Assembly: GCF_030297155.1 (NCBI RefSeq)
Contig: NZ_AP028068.1
Location: 2,046,001-2,110,000 of the forward strand
DNA from: Vibrio sp. FE10
Lineage (GTDB): Bacteria; Pseudomonadota; Gammaproteobacteria; Enterobacterales; Vibrionaceae
Reading direction: 5' to 3'
DNA: 64,000 nucleotides
Position numbers and translations under genes: made by a program. The stretch's first letter is position 1. Every line of letters begins with the position of its first letter. Below are positions 38,455 to 48,189 of this stretch, piece by piece. Below the pieces are notes generated by a model, which did no database searches, was not told the origin of the DNA, and was given only the letters and a program-made list of their open reading frames with translations.

Positions 38455-39003
38455 TTAGAAGAATTCGATCGAGTTACGGCCGCTTTTGTCGTCACGTTGT
38501 GGCTTAGGCGTATCCGCTTTCTTTTTCGGTTTGTTTTCTTTCTTCTTCTCTTTTTTCTCTTTCTTTGGTTCAGCCGTTGCGCTTAGCATTTCTGCTTTGC
38601 TTTTCTTAGATTCTTTCTTCTTAGAATCCTTTTTAGACTGACCTTTCTTCGCCTTGTTGTCTTTTTTAGGCGCGTCTTTCTTTTTCGGCTTTTCTGATTC
38701 TTCTTGTACCGGCTGATCACACACCACTACATAGTACTCTTGGTTGAATTCAAAGAAGTCGCCATCGTACATTTTACGACGTTTACGAGTTTCTAATTCA
38801 CCATTTACCGCAACATAACCTTCAGAAATGATGTGCTTAGCTTCACCGCCACCACTCACTAGGTTAGCAATTTTAAACACTTTGTAGAGTTCGATTGGCT
38901 GAGACGATACATCAATACCAATTGCTTCGATCTCAATCTCTTCGCCTTCTTCGCCCAGCTCTTGGCCTTCGTAATCAGCGTCTTCGTAATGTTCTTGGTC
39001 CAT
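38455..39003 (-). CDS. S4-domain RNA-binding protein with acidic head and lysine-rich tail
   Basis: 182 residues in three parts. Residues 1-30 are very acidic (Glu/Asp). Residues about 35-95 are an S4 RNA-binding domain of the YbcJ/YaaA type (ELYKVFKIANLVSGGGEAKH, IISEGYVAVNGELETRKRRKMYDGD). Residues about 100-182 are a low-complexity Lys/Glu/Ser tail rich in KK pairs, ending GRNSIEFF. E. coli YbcJ is only the S4 core of about 70 residues, so the extensions are unusual. It is probably a ribosome- or RNA-associated factor; the basic tail could bind RNA nonspecifically. Confidence 0.82.
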   Translation of the reverse strand: MDQEHYEDADYEGQELGEEGEEIEIEAIGIDVSSQPIELYKVFKIANLVSGGGEAKHIISEGYVAVNGELETRKRRKMYDGDFFEFNQEYYVVVCDQPVQEESEKPKKKDAPKKDNKAKKGQSKKDSKKKESKKSKAEMLSATAEPKKEKKEKKKENKPKKKADTPKPQRDDKSGRNSIEFF

Positions 39004-39081
39004 GGTGACCTCTACCTAAATATGTACTTCTGAAATATTGGGCGCAGTGTAATCTTAAAACAAGTAAATGACCATGTTGAA

Positions 39082-40371
39082 TTATGGCTCAAGCCTAGGA
39101 AACGACAACGCAAAGCACGCACCATCCATATAGCTTTCGCCAACTGTCACATGTGCTTGGTGTCGGTCACACACTTGTTTGACGATAGCTAATCCTAAGC
39201 CATGACCCGTTTTTCCCTTATTCCTAGCGGCATTAGCACTGTAAAAAGGATCAAACAGATAAGGCCAATGCTCCGTTTCAACGCCTTTCCCGTCATCATG
39301 AACTTCAATAACAAATTCATTGTCGGTATACCACAACTCAATAACGATCTTAGTATCAGCAAACTTAAAAGCATTCCTTACTATATTGTCCACCGCCCTA
39401 TTGAATAACTTTAGATCGACATAAAAAGAGGCTGGGACTTTTAGTGGCACCTTGATGAGATCGAGTGTTGTCTCTTTCTCCCAAATGCTAAAACGCTCGT
39501 TTAACCATTCATTGGCATCAATAGGTTGCTTAAGCAATTCAAAGCCCCCTCTTTCCAATCGAGCGTAATACAATAGCTCATCAACCATGTCTTCCATTTC
39601 TTCCGTATCAGCAAGAATACGGGCTATCGCTTTAGATTGTTGCGGAGTTGGCGCTAAGTCACTCAACAACTCAGCCTGCCACTGAATTCGGAATATAGGC
39701 GTCCTTAGCTCGTGAGCAACAGCATTAGTCAAAGACTTATTACTATTGATTAAATCTCTTATCTTGTCCGCCATAACATTAAAGCTACGGTTTAACGTAC
39801 CTAGTTTTATGCTATTTTTTTCGGACGCTCTTTCTAGTAGATCCCCATGAGAAAAAGCAACCGTCGCCATTTCAAGGTTATTTAATCGGCGCTTGATTCT
39901 CCAAACCAAAAACAAGCCGCTAAACGCAAAACCAGTTATGGCAAACACCCAAATAAGACGGTTTTCAAATTTGATTTGCTTCCTCAGATAAGAATCTTTG
40001 TTCTTAGATAACTCATATAACTCATCACTTCCAACCAACCTTAACCAAAGGAAGTATTCGTCATGGTAGTAAACATTTCGGCCTTGCTGCTGAAACGCTT
40101 TTCTCACTAGTTCTGGAGCATTATCAAAAGGTATGATTCGCAGGTTCTGCCGAGTCTTATCCGCATAATTTTTTAATAGATTCTGCGTTTCAAGCAAACC
40201 TTTTTCACGGTAAACCACATCAATCAATTCTTGATAGGCTTCTGCTTCATGGTCTCGTAATATGTATTCGTAGTCAGTGCTTAACTTGTAAACAATAAAA
40301 GCATAGGAATATATACTCACTAAGAAAATGACAGTCAGCCCCGCTAGGTATTCAAAATAGATACGTCGCAT
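39082..40371 (-). CDS. Sensor histidine kinase (RstB-like architecture)
   Basis: 429 residues: a membrane helix at about 9-29, a periplasmic sensor region to about 136, a second helix at about 138-157, a HAMP domain, a HisKA domain with phosphorylated H220 (AVAHELRTPI), and an ATPase domain with N-box (DNIVRNAFKFAD), G1 (DDGKG 359-363) and G2 (GHGLGLA 389-395). All catalytic boxes are intact. It starts 19 bp after the stop of its response regulator gene. The signal is unknown. The neighbouring metzincin and peptide-importer operon is a plausible target by location only. Confidence 0.92.
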   Translation of the reverse strand: MRRIYFEYLAGLTVIFLVSIYSYAFIVYKLSTDYEYILRDHEAEAYQELIDVVYREKGLLETQNLLKNYADKTRQNLRIIPFDNAPELVRKAFQQQGRNVYYHDEYFLWLRLVGSDELYELSKNKDSYLRKQIKFENRLIWVFAITGFAFSGLFLVWRIKRRLNNLEMATVAFSHGDLLERASEKNSIKLGTLNRSFNVMADKIRDLINSNKSLTNAVAHELRTPIFRIQWQAELLSDLAPTPQQSKAIARILADTEEMEDMVDELLYYARLERGGFELLKQPIDANEWLNERFSIWEKETTLDLIKVPLKVPASFYVDLKLFNRAVDNIVRNAFKFADTKIVIELWYTDNEFVIEVHDDGKGVETEHWPYLFDPFYSANAARNKGKTGHGLGLAIVKQVCDRHQAHVTVGESYMDGACFALSFPRLEP

Positions 40372-40390
40372 ATTATTTATTCAGCTACCG

Positions 40391-41095
40391 TTACCAACGT
40401 TCGGGTACGAACAAGTAGCCTTTGCCTCTTACAGTGATGATCTTTTTAGGTGGGACAGTTATGTCATTAAGCTTTTTACGTAAGATTACGATTTTGTTGT
40501 CGATAAAGCGGTCAATGCCATCGTAATCAACACCTCTCAACTGTTGAGTCAAAAAGTTACGTGATAACACCTGTTCCGGCGAGGAAGCTAATAGCCAAAG
40601 CAGTTCAAATTCGCTCTCCGCTATGGATATATCTTTTCCAATATGCGTACAGGCTTTGGTTGTGCGGTTTAAATTTAACTTACCAAAAACCAGTTCATTC
40701 TTACTCACTTCAGCACTTATTGAACTGTCAGGAATACGACGCAAAAGCATCCTCACTCGAGCAAGTAAGACTCTTTGGCGAATTGGTTTGCTAATAAAGT
40801 CATCGGCACCAGTTTCTAACGCTGCAACATGGTCAAAATCATCATCACTAGCTGTAAGAATGAGTATCTTTCCCTTAAACTGACTCCGGACTTGCCTACA
40901 AATAGTTAGCCCATCAACTTCTGGCAACATAAGATCAAGTAGAACAATGTCGGGCTGAATATTTAAGATTTGTTCACTCGCTGATGCGCCATCAGAAATA
41001 GTGACTACATCAAAAGATTGGCTTTCAAAATATTCCTGTAACATCTCTCTTAAGATGGGATCGTCTTCTACGATCACTAGTTTCGGGTTGGTCAT
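40391..41095 (-). CDS. OmpR-family response regulator
   Basis: 234 residues. The receiver domain has phospho-acceptor D54 (VLLDLMLPE), an acidic pair near D11-D12 and K103 (ISKPI). The C-terminal winged helix carries SEFELLWLLASSPEQVLSR and the hairpin VRGKGYLF. It is the promoter-proximal gene of the two-component operon, which is separated from the metzincin gene by a terminator, so it has its own promoter in the 240 bp upstream. Confidence 0.94.
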   Translation of the reverse strand: MTNPKLVIVEDDPILREMLQEYFESQSFDVVTISDGASASEQILNIQPDIVLLDLMLPEVDGLTICRQVRSQFKGKILILTASDDDFDHVAALETGADDFISKPIRQRVLLARVRMLLRRIPDSSISAEVSKNELVFGKLNLNRTTKACTHIGKDISIAESEFELLWLLASSPEQVLSRNFLTQQLRGVDYDGIDRFIDNKIVILRKKLNDITVPPKKIITVRGKGYLFVPERW

Positions 41096-41266
41096 AAATC
41101 CTTCTCACCATTCCTATTGCTACCTTGCGAACCGCCCGCCTCTCTATTGCGAAATTCAGCACATTCTCTTACATAGCTTATATTTATAAAAATAACAAAA
41201 ACATCTATATAACATATAAATAAAAGGTAATGCAGCTAAAAATAGACCATAAGCTCTTAATTTTAG

Positions 41267-41304
41267 ACTCAAAAAAACCGGTTAACTTAATAAGGTAACC
41301 GGTT
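41267..41304 (-). terminator. Rho-independent terminator after the metzincin gene
   Basis: The stem AACCGGTTA/TAACCGGTT is followed, on the minus strand, by seven T residues. It lies about 30 bp past the metzincin stop codon. Confidence 0.9.
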
Positions 41305-41335
41305 CAATTTATGGGTTTAATTAAACATTTGTTGT

Positions 41336-44300
41336 CTAGTCATCATAAACAGGGAACTGTTCAAATGCGCGACGATAATTCACGTACTCATTAGAGCTCC
41401 ATAACCTCAATTCTTCTGGGTCATAGTTGTACACTTCTTTATGAGCCGCATTTGTGGAACTGGTGTTGTTATCCGCAATCTGATTACCAAAGATTTGTGC
41501 TAAATCGAATATACGTTCGTGCTCTTCATCTTCGAATTTACCAATCGAGCTATTTTGTACCGTCTGCAAACTGGATTGAGGGTTACACTTACGTTTCATG
41601 TGATCTTCGGTCGACTCGCCATCGACTTTAAATCGTAAACACTTCTGACCATCTTCATCATATTCTTCGAACTGATTATCAAACATAAAAAAGCGTGCGA
41701 AACCAGTGGTGTCACGAAGAGCAACGAGCGCCTCTTTATCACCGACAGCGATAATACGAGCTTCGTTGCGATCTCGCGTATTCTTAAACACAGACAGCGC
41801 GTTACGGACTCGGTAAGGCAAACCGTTTAATTTATCTACGCGAGCTTTCTGCTCTTCTGTATATAAGGCGCGTGAAGCTAAAGCATTTGCAAGTGTGTTA
41901 CGTGAACTCAACGAGTAATTTGTCCCTTTCCAAGTAAAGTTAATCCCATCTTCGTCGGCATAACTACTATTTGCATAGTTGACATGGATAGAGTCGCTAA
42001 AACCAGATACTGAGTCACTCAAACCATATTCATTTGCACGGTTATACTTGTTTAGGTTAGCCAATAAGGTTCCAAAGTACGGCACCTTCGTATCTTGGCT
42101 AGCTCCCTCAGTCCAATACACAAATGCTTCATTACCACCCATTGAGAAATAGCGCTTCATTGGCCACAGGTATGAAGGTGTCGCCTCAATTGTTTCGGTA
42201 ATGTCCTGTTTGTACTTTAGAACCGTTTCTACGTAATCCCCTTTCCCATCAACAAAAATAGCTTGGCGAGCTTCAGCTCTACCCGTTAAATCGGATAGAT
42301 ACGTATACAAGTGTGAAATTTTGTCTGACATATCAACCAACGCTAAGCTCGAATTCTCAGTTGACTTGAATGGTGTATCACGCCTAACTAACATCTGTGC
42401 TGCGAGTAGTTTGTCTGGCCATACGCCTAACAAATCAACAGAAGAAGACGATGTTTGATAAGGATTGTTCGCTTTTAAGCTCGCCCATACTTTTCCATCT
42501 CGAGTTTCAGAGCGAATGACGATCTCGTTAGCTTGACTTGCCAACATCTGAACTAACTCTTCATCAAAACAACTGGTTGGAACATCACGATTTTGCGACA
42601 TACCGCCTTGGTAGGTTAACCAAAGGTCAGATAACTTAGCGAAACGATAGCGGTTAGGAACTCCAACAACACCACTCAATTCTTCTAATTCACAAACTTT
42701 ATCTGGTGCTGTTAGCACTTCTAAAAAGAAGTCTGCTGCCAAATTTGCTGCATTGTAAGTATCACAAATAGGGCGAACACCCGCAGACAAGTTTTCTAAT
42801 GGAATAGCGTTACCGCGAAAATCCACACAGTTGTTTCCGGCTATTTCTTCAAAAACCTGCCCTTTGTTATTCGTCGTATTTGCACCTAAGTAACGAGCAA
42901 ACATGAAGTCAATTTCACCAACATTTTCAACGATATCGCGAATTTTTTGGAACTCACCCATTCGATATAAGAAGTAACTATATTGATGAAATTGTTCAAA
43001 CCTCTCACGTCCGTTTCTTTGGTTAACCGTGTCGTAGCTATCTTTGTATCGCTGAATTCTAAACTCAGTGGCTTCTTGAAGGCTTGTACCTTCGTCAAAA
43101 CGATCACATAACAAGTTAGTGGTCGTGTGTTCATCCGTACAATAGCGATAGCTCACTAACGAATCTGGAATACCATTTTGACCCGCGTTAGCTCTTAAGT
43201 GTGCAATAACACCCGTCGGATAAACCTTATAGTCATTAGATAACTGACGGTCATACTCAGCCAGTGAATAGACTTTGCGCTTTTGTGCCCCAGTGGCGTC
43301 TACTACTGCGACATCGTCTCCTTCGCTATTGGTGTTAACGATGAGTTCATTTGTTTCAACCTGACGAGCATAAGCGAAACGTAAAGCGGCCTTGTCATAC
43401 TTACCGAACGTCAACAGTTCATCAAATATTGATGCACCGTAATCCATGATCGAACTGTACGCAGCTGGCTTATCAAGGTGCCCAATTTTGCTTTGTGCAA
43501 GCTCAGCCTCTGTATAAAAATGGCTTTCGTCCGTTGAACCCATAAAGTTATGACGTAAACCAAGGTTATGCCCAAGCTCATGAATCAATGTTGATTTAAA
43601 CATATGCTTTGAAATCGCTTGGCTTGCTAGCTTCTGCTGATCAATCGTTAGCGCTTCCCACGTTTTCATTTTGCTTTGATCAGCATCGGCGAAGAAGTCA
43701 CCTTGGATATAGTCTAAACCCTTCACTAAGCCCTTTGACTGGGTACTTAGCCACATCGCATCAACGCTATATACATTCTGCTCAGAGAATCGCTTCAACA
43801 TATCTTGGCGTTTATAGAATGATTGCAAAGCGAGGTCTTGGTTGCTGGTATCGTATTTGAAATCCAAATCGGCTTCAGGCAATGAATCGACTAAATTATC
43901 TTTGCCCACCAAATTAATTTCGCGTTCACTCAACGCTGGAACATTGATCGACGGTCCTCGATCTTCCTCGAGCATTTTATTGAACAAATCGATTTCGGTT
44001 GGCTCAGAGCTTGATTTCGAAGCGTTGCTTTTTTCCGCCACAACCGCAGGTTGTACTTTTGCAATTTCTTGGCGGTTGTAACGCTTAGCGAGATCATTCC
44101 ACGTATGGCGACTTGCGGAACGAATCACACCTAAATATTGGTTAACATGCGCGTGAATAATTTCACCCGTTAATGGGTTAGTGGCAGATGGGCCATAGCC
44201 AAGAAGTCCGTTGTCTACCGGATCCGCGATCAGGTTGAATACGTTGTAACGTAAGTCACCCGTTTTTACACCCGCTTTCTTGTCACTATTAACAATGTTA

Positions 44301-45283
44301 ATGCGAGGAACACCTGTGCCTTCTAATGACTGATTTACCTCTTTCATGGTATCGAGCGTAAGTTGTAGGTACGCTTCATTGCCATCATCGAAGTAGCTGT
44401 CGCTTAAGTAGTAATCGATCGACTCTAAATTGGGATTGAATCGGTTAATATAAGAAAAACGAGAACCCTGTACGTTACTCTCACCAGTGTGAGTTTTTAC
44501 TTCTTTGCTATCGTTGAAGAACCCAAAGTATGCGCTGTCTTGGCCTTGATAATAGATAGGTTCGTAATTTTCACTTGCTAACTTATCGAGCTTAACAAGA
44601 GAATAGAAAAAACGTGTTTTGAACGATAAGTCTTTAAGTTCACCACCAAACTGGTATTGATCTTCCGCTTCTGCAGTAAAGGTCCGTTCTACTTCAACGT
44701 TAATTACCCCACCCTCAGGGTCGTACTCGTATGAAATCAAACGAGGCTCTGCAGACTCAGTAACATTACTTGAGGTATACCAAGCTCTAATTGTGTCTTG
44801 AGATAGTGATTTAATCTCTTCATACTTAGGTACAAAGTGCGTCGCCTGACTCCAAGGCACGTCTTCATCGGCGTTAATTTCTTCTTTATTTGTACACTCA
44901 CCGTAGCTATTTTCAGCACAACGATACTGGCGGAATTCTCCAGGAATTTTGAGTACAGGAGCACGGTTTATTTCCGTATCCCAACGACTTTCATCTGTCG
45001 CATTGACCTTATCGCGATCAACTTCTTCAACATAAATACCATTGGTTTCATCAAAACGAAGCGTTACTAACTTTGGATCGCCTTGGAAAAAGCCACGCTG
45101 AGTCATAGCATAGCGAGGAGCTTCACCAGTTGACGGCATGTACATCCAAAGTGATTCCGTATCTAAAGATTGAACAGAAATCTCTTCGGTTGGTTTTTCA
45201 TAGGTGTCATAGGCACGATCTTCGGCCCCACACCCACTGAGGATTGCGGCCATACTTGCTGCGATAATTGCGTGTTTAAACAT
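41336..45283 (-). CDS. Very large zinc metalloprotease (metzincin) lipoprotein
   Basis: 1,315 residues. The N-terminus is a lipoprotein signal with lipobox LSGC at residue 18 or so, so the protein is anchored to a membrane, probably the outer one. The catalytic motif HELGHNLGLRH (568-578) is the full HExxHxxGxxH of metzincins, followed by a Met-turn in SSIMDYGAS. The long N- and C-terminal regions resemble the bacterial met-zincin (DUF4953-type) proteins. It likely degrades extracellular or periplasmic proteins. A TAGGT ribosome-binding site lies before the ATG, but only 14 bp separate that ATG from an IS630 copy, so the native promoter or upstream operon context has been cut away. Downstream is the two-component operon. 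Confidence 0.9.
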   Translation of the reverse strand: MFKHAIIAASMAAILSGCGAEDRAYDTYEKPTEEISVQSLDTESLWMYMPSTGEAPRYAMTQRGFFQGDPKLVTLRFDETNGIYVEEVDRDKVNATDESRWDTEINRAPVLKIPGEFRQYRCAENSYGECTNKEEINADEDVPWSQATHFVPKYEEIKSLSQDTIRAWYTSSNVTESAEPRLISYEYDPEGGVINVEVERTFTAEAEDQYQFGGELKDLSFKTRFFYSLVKLDKLASENYEPIYYQGQDSAYFGFFNDSKEVKTHTGESNVQGSRFSYINRFNPNLESIDYYLSDSYFDDGNEAYLQLTLDTMKEVNQSLEGTGVPRINIVNSDKKAGVKTGDLRYNVFNLIADPVDNGLLGYGPSATNPLTGEIIHAHVNQYLGVIRSASRHTWNDLAKRYNRQEIAKVQPAVVAEKSNASKSSSEPTEIDLFNKMLEEDRGPSINVPALSEREINLVGKDNLVDSLPEADLDFKYDTSNQDLALQSFYKRQDMLKRFSEQNVYSVDAMWLSTQSKGLVKGLDYIQGDFFADADQSKMKTWEALTIDQQKLASQAISKHMFKSTLIHELGHNLGLRHNFMGSTDESHFYTEAELAQSKIGHLDKPAAYSSIMDYGASIFDELLTFGKYDKAALRFAYARQVETNELIVNTNSEGDDVAVVDATGAQKRKVYSLAEYDRQLSNDYKVYPTGVIAHLRANAGQNGIPDSLVSYRYCTDEHTTTNLLCDRFDEGTSLQEATEFRIQRYKDSYDTVNQRNGRERFEQFHQYSYFLYRMGEFQKIRDIVENVGEIDFMFARYLGANTTNNKGQVFEEIAGNNCVDFRGNAIPLENLSAGVRPICDTYNAANLAADFFLEVLTAPDKVCELEELSGVVGVPNRYRFAKLSDLWLTYQGGMSQNRDVPTSCFDEELVQMLASQANEIVIRSETRDGKVWASLKANNPYQTSSSSVDLLGVWPDKLLAAQMLVRRDTPFKSTENSSLALVDMSDKISHLYTYLSDLTGRAEARQAIFVDGKGDYVETVLKYKQDITETIEATPSYLWPMKRYFSMGGNEAFVYWTEGASQDTKVPYFGTLLANLNKYNRANEYGLSDSVSGFSDSIHVNYANSSYADEDGINFTWKGTNYSLSSRNTLANALASRALYTEEQKARVDKLNGLPYRVRNALSVFKNTRDRNEARIIAVGDKEALVALRDTTGFARFFMFDNQFEEYDEDGQKCLRFKVDGESTEDHMKRKCNPQSSLQTVQNSSIGKFEDEEHERIFDLAQIFGNQIADNNTSSTNAAHKEVYNYDPEELRLWSSNEYVNYRRAFEQFPVYDD

Positions 45284-45297
45284 AATTTACCTATATA

Positions 45298-46390
45298 CCG
45301 AATCAACTTGAAGATGCAGGCTTGAGAATCTGAAAATTATCATTAATTCGAGATGTCAAAGAGCCTGCGATCTCTGGAAGAGTCACTGCAAAAAATTGGT
45401 CTATTGCCTCCTTGAAGTCCCGTTTTCTTTTGAAGTAAACGTTGTTCCTCGACTTCTCATTCATTACTTTCCATAGCCGCTCTATTGGGTTGAGGTTTGG
45501 GCTGTAAGGTGGAAGATAATGCAGTTCAATATTCAGGACAAACGCCGCATCTTTGACTAAGTCACTGCGGTGATACCCCGCACCATCTAAGATGATATGA
45601 AGCTTATGGGTTAACGGATAACTCTCTCTTAACTTACAGAAAAAGCGAACAATCGTTTCACTGTTAATGTTCTCATAGTCGTGAACAATGGTTGCACCGA
45701 TATCCGATAGGTTCAGTGCGCCAATAATGTTCAATCGGCTACGATTACCCGTTGTTTCAATCACTTTATCCTGACCAGTTCGTATCCAGCCACGAGATAT
45801 TTTTGTTGATAGTGTTGGGTGAACTGCATCAATAAAGACTATCGATTCATCCTCGCCACAGCTTGCCTTTAGCGCTTCATAAGCCTCGATGAAAGCTTGT
45901 TGTTTTGCTTCATCAAATTTGTGTGGAACGCCTTTCGGCTGCTTGTAGCTAAAACCATTGTGGTGAAGCCATTTGTTCATACCAGAAACCGTGTAATCAA
46001 GTCCAAATGTCTCTTTAACGTAGGCGACAATTTGATGCGTGTGAGAATAGGTTTTCTCAGTCAAATGCTCGATTAGGTGCATGGTTTGAGTTGCAGAAAG
46101 CTTGCTTTGGCTTCCGCCATTTTCAGGCTTAAGTTTTTCAGAGAAAACATAATCACTGAGATGACGAGCAACAGTCGATTCGTGAATACGAAGAGCTTGT
46201 GAAATCATAGTCTGACTCCAGCCTTCAGAAGCCAGCAAAACAGCCTTAATACGGTCGCAGACCCGACTATCACGTTCAATGTCGTGCATTTGTTCGAGTT
46301 GTAGTTTCTGCTGAGGAGTCAGTGTAATTTTCATGGTTCGTAGCATGATCCTGATTTTAAAGAAAATCAAGCACCTTCAATGATCACGGG
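45298..46390 (-). mobile_element. IS630-family insertion sequence
   Basis: About 1.09 kb, flanked on both sides by TA (45296-45297 and 46391-46392), the target duplicated by IS630-type elements. The ends are imperfect inverted repeats: the left end begins CCGAATCAACTTGAAGATGC and the right end, on the opposite strand, CCCGTGATCATTGAAGGTGC. It carries one intact transposase gene. The exact boundary within the TATA at each end is uncertain by two bases. Confidence 0.88.
45303..46370 (-). CDS. IS630-family transposase
   Basis: Up to 355 residues. An N-terminal helix-turn-helix (GWSQTMISQALRIHESTVARHL) is followed by a DDE catalytic core: FIDAVHPT (first Asp), ILDGAGYHRS (second Asp) and NPIERLWKVMNE (Glu). 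The phrase LPPYSPNLNPIERLW is diagnostic of IS630/Tc1-mariner enzymes. The frame is intact, so the element may be active. The start could be the ATG at 46334 (MKITLTPQQK) rather than 46370. Confidence 0.95.
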   Translation of the reverse strand: MIFFKIRIMLRTMKITLTPQQKLQLEQMHDIERDSRVCDRIKAVLLASEGWSQTMISQALRIHESTVARHLSDYVFSEKLKPENGGSQSKLSATQTMHLIEHLTEKTYSHTHQIVAYVKETFGLDYTVSGMNKWLHHNGFSYKQPKGVPHKFDEAKQQAFIEAYEALKASCGEDESIVFIDAVHPTLSTKISRGWIRTGQDKVIETTGNRSRLNIIGALNLSDIGATIVHDYENINSETIVRFFCKLRESYPLTHKLHIILDGAGYHRSDLVKDAAFVLNIELHYLPPYSPNLNPIERLWKVMNEKSRNNVYFKRKRDFKEAIDQFFAVTLPEIAGSLTSRINDNFQILKPASSS

Positions 46391-46454
46391 TATATTTATA
46401 ATTATATTACATTTTTATTTCTAACTATCTAAATTCAATGCGAACGGAGCAGTA

Positions 46455-47294
46455 TTAGAATTGATAGTTAATCACTGCGTAATAAGTTGTTTTCTTTAAA
46501 TCGACTAAATCATTAAGAGGGTTTGAACCTCTTTCTGGATTGTAATAACTAATGCCATTCGTCAACCCAGCAGAAATAGAAATACTCTTAGTTATTTGGT
46601 AGCCCACCTCTTCCCCATGTAATAAAGTTGGGTCAAACGTGCTCCCGTTATAATCCCATGACTGTCTAGGCATTACGAAAATGTTAAAATAGAAGTCTTC
46701 TGCAAAAACATAATCAAGAGAAAATTGGCTACTCAATTGGTATTCAATAAGCTGATTACCACCGGCTGTTTTATATTCGTGAAAGTTTTTTCTAAGTAAT
46801 AACGTATTACTTAATGAAAGTCCTTCAATCCAATTATCGAATGGAGCACTCCACCTGACTTTCAACCTAGTTCCTAACGTTAGATCGTTCCTCCTTGACC
46901 ATTTGGACGTTGGCAATATTACTCTCACCTCACCACTCAGTGATGAACCATCAGTTGGTTTGAATAGTCCATTGCGCCCCCATGAGATAGACGTATCATT
47001 CCAGAACTGTCCTCTAGTCCCATATTCATCACCGTCGGACAAGTGGTAACCTGACGCCACAACCTGGAGTCGAGATTTGTCTGAAAACGAATATCGGACA
47101 ACGCCAGTTGCAGAAGCCGAACGGTTTGCTAAAGACGCACTGTCTTCATATCCGTTTCGAGAATAGTCAGCACTAATGTATCCAGACCAAGGATTTTCAT
47201 TATTTTTGGACTCCCACTCATCTTGCAAATTATTTGCTAGGGCGAGCGAAGGCGCCACCAGCATAAAAGCTGGCAACATAAGTAGTTTATTCAT
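46455..47294 (-). CDS. Outer-membrane beta-barrel protein
   Basis: 279 residues with a signal peptide (MNKLLMLPAFMLVAPSLALA), alternating amphipathic strands throughout, and a C-terminal phenylalanine (YAVINYQF), the usual outer-membrane insertion signal. No specific porin family is recognised. It lies 55 bp downstream of the peptide-importer ATPase gene, and before the IS630 insertion it was probably followed directly by the metzincin gene. A role in peptide passage through the outer membrane is possible but not shown. Confidence 0.78.
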   Translation of the reverse strand: MNKLLMLPAFMLVAPSLALANNLQDEWESKNNENPWSGYISADYSRNGYEDSASLANRSASATGVVRYSFSDKSRLQVVASGYHLSDGDEYGTRGQFWNDTSISWGRNGLFKPTDGSSLSGEVRVILPTSKWSRRNDLTLGTRLKVRWSAPFDNWIEGLSLSNTLLLRKNFHEYKTAGGNQLIEYQLSSQFSLDYVFAEDFYFNIFVMPRQSWDYNGSTFDPTLLHGEEVGYQITKSISISAGLTNGISYYNPERGSNPLNDLVDLKKTTYYAVINYQF

Positions 47295-47349
47295 ATTTTC
47301 CTTCTTGTATTACACTTCCGTATTATATCTAAATTTTCTTTTTGTAATT

Positions 47350-48189
47350 TTAAGCCTGTTTAGCTAACCTCGTTGTTTTTATTTTATTCCTTTGAGATGG
47401 ATGTGTTATTGGAATAGACGACAATAATGTTTTTGTATAATCTTCTTTTGTATTTTTATAAACATCTTCCACACTCCCAAATTCAATTATTTTCCCTTTT
47501 TTCATTACGACCACATTATCTGAAATGTGCTTAACGACAGAGAGATCATGTGAAATGAAAATAATGGAAAGGTTCATCTCTTTTTGTATTTTCAACAATA
47601 GATTTAGTATCTGAGCTTGCACAGAAACATCCAATGCCGATACTGACTCATCGCAAATTAATAACTTAGGCTTTAACGCTATTGCCCTAGCAATACCAAT
47701 ACGCTGCCTCTGCCCTCCCGAAAACTCGTGCGGATAACGAGTTACAGCAGAGTGAGGTAATCCGATTTTATCGAGTAGATCTAAAACCCATTGCTTTCGT
47801 TCTTTCTTTGAACCAATACCATGAATAATAAAAGGTTCTTCAAGTATGCCGCCGACTGTATGCCTCTGATTCAATGACTCGAGAGGATCCTGAAATACAA
47901 TCTGCATATCTCGACGAAGTGGACGCATTCTTTTGGTGCTGTAATGGGTGATATCTTCGCCTTCAAAAAAGATCTTTCCAGCTGATGGCTCATACAATTT
48001 GAGCAATGTTCTACCAAGCGTACTTTTCCCGCAGCCCGACTCTCCAACCAAACCTAACGTCTCACCTTGTTTCACTGAAAATGAAACGCCGTCAACAGCC
48101 TTGATTACATAACCTTTCGCAAATAAATTTTTGCCCGATAAAAAGTGCTGCTTTAACCCTTCAATTCTAATGACTTCTGACATACTCAA
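47350..48189 (-). CDS. Peptide ABC transporter ATPase (OppF/DppF type)
   Basis: 279 residues with one ABC domain: Walker A GESGCGKST, signature SGGQRQR, Walker B LLICDESVSALD, and the H-loop ISHD. The C-terminal TKEDYTKTLLSSIP region is the oligopeptide-transporter extension. It overlaps the preceding ATPase gene by 4 bp. It is the second of two separate ATPases in this first importer set, whereas the neighbouring Yej system has both fused in one chain. Confidence 0.94.
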   Translation of the reverse strand: MSMSEVIRIEGLKQHFLSGKNLFAKGYVIKAVDGVSFSVKQGETLGLVGESGCGKSTLGRTLLKLYEPSAGKIFFEGEDITHYSTKRMRPLRRDMQIVFQDPLESLNQRHTVGGILEEPFIIHGIGSKKERKQWVLDLLDKIGLPHSAVTRYPHEFSGGQRQRIGIARAIALKPKLLICDESVSALDVSVQAQILNLLLKIQKEMNLSIIFISHDLSVVKHISDNVVVMKKGKIIEFGSVEDVYKNTKEDYTKTLLSSIPITHPSQRNKIKTTRLAKQA

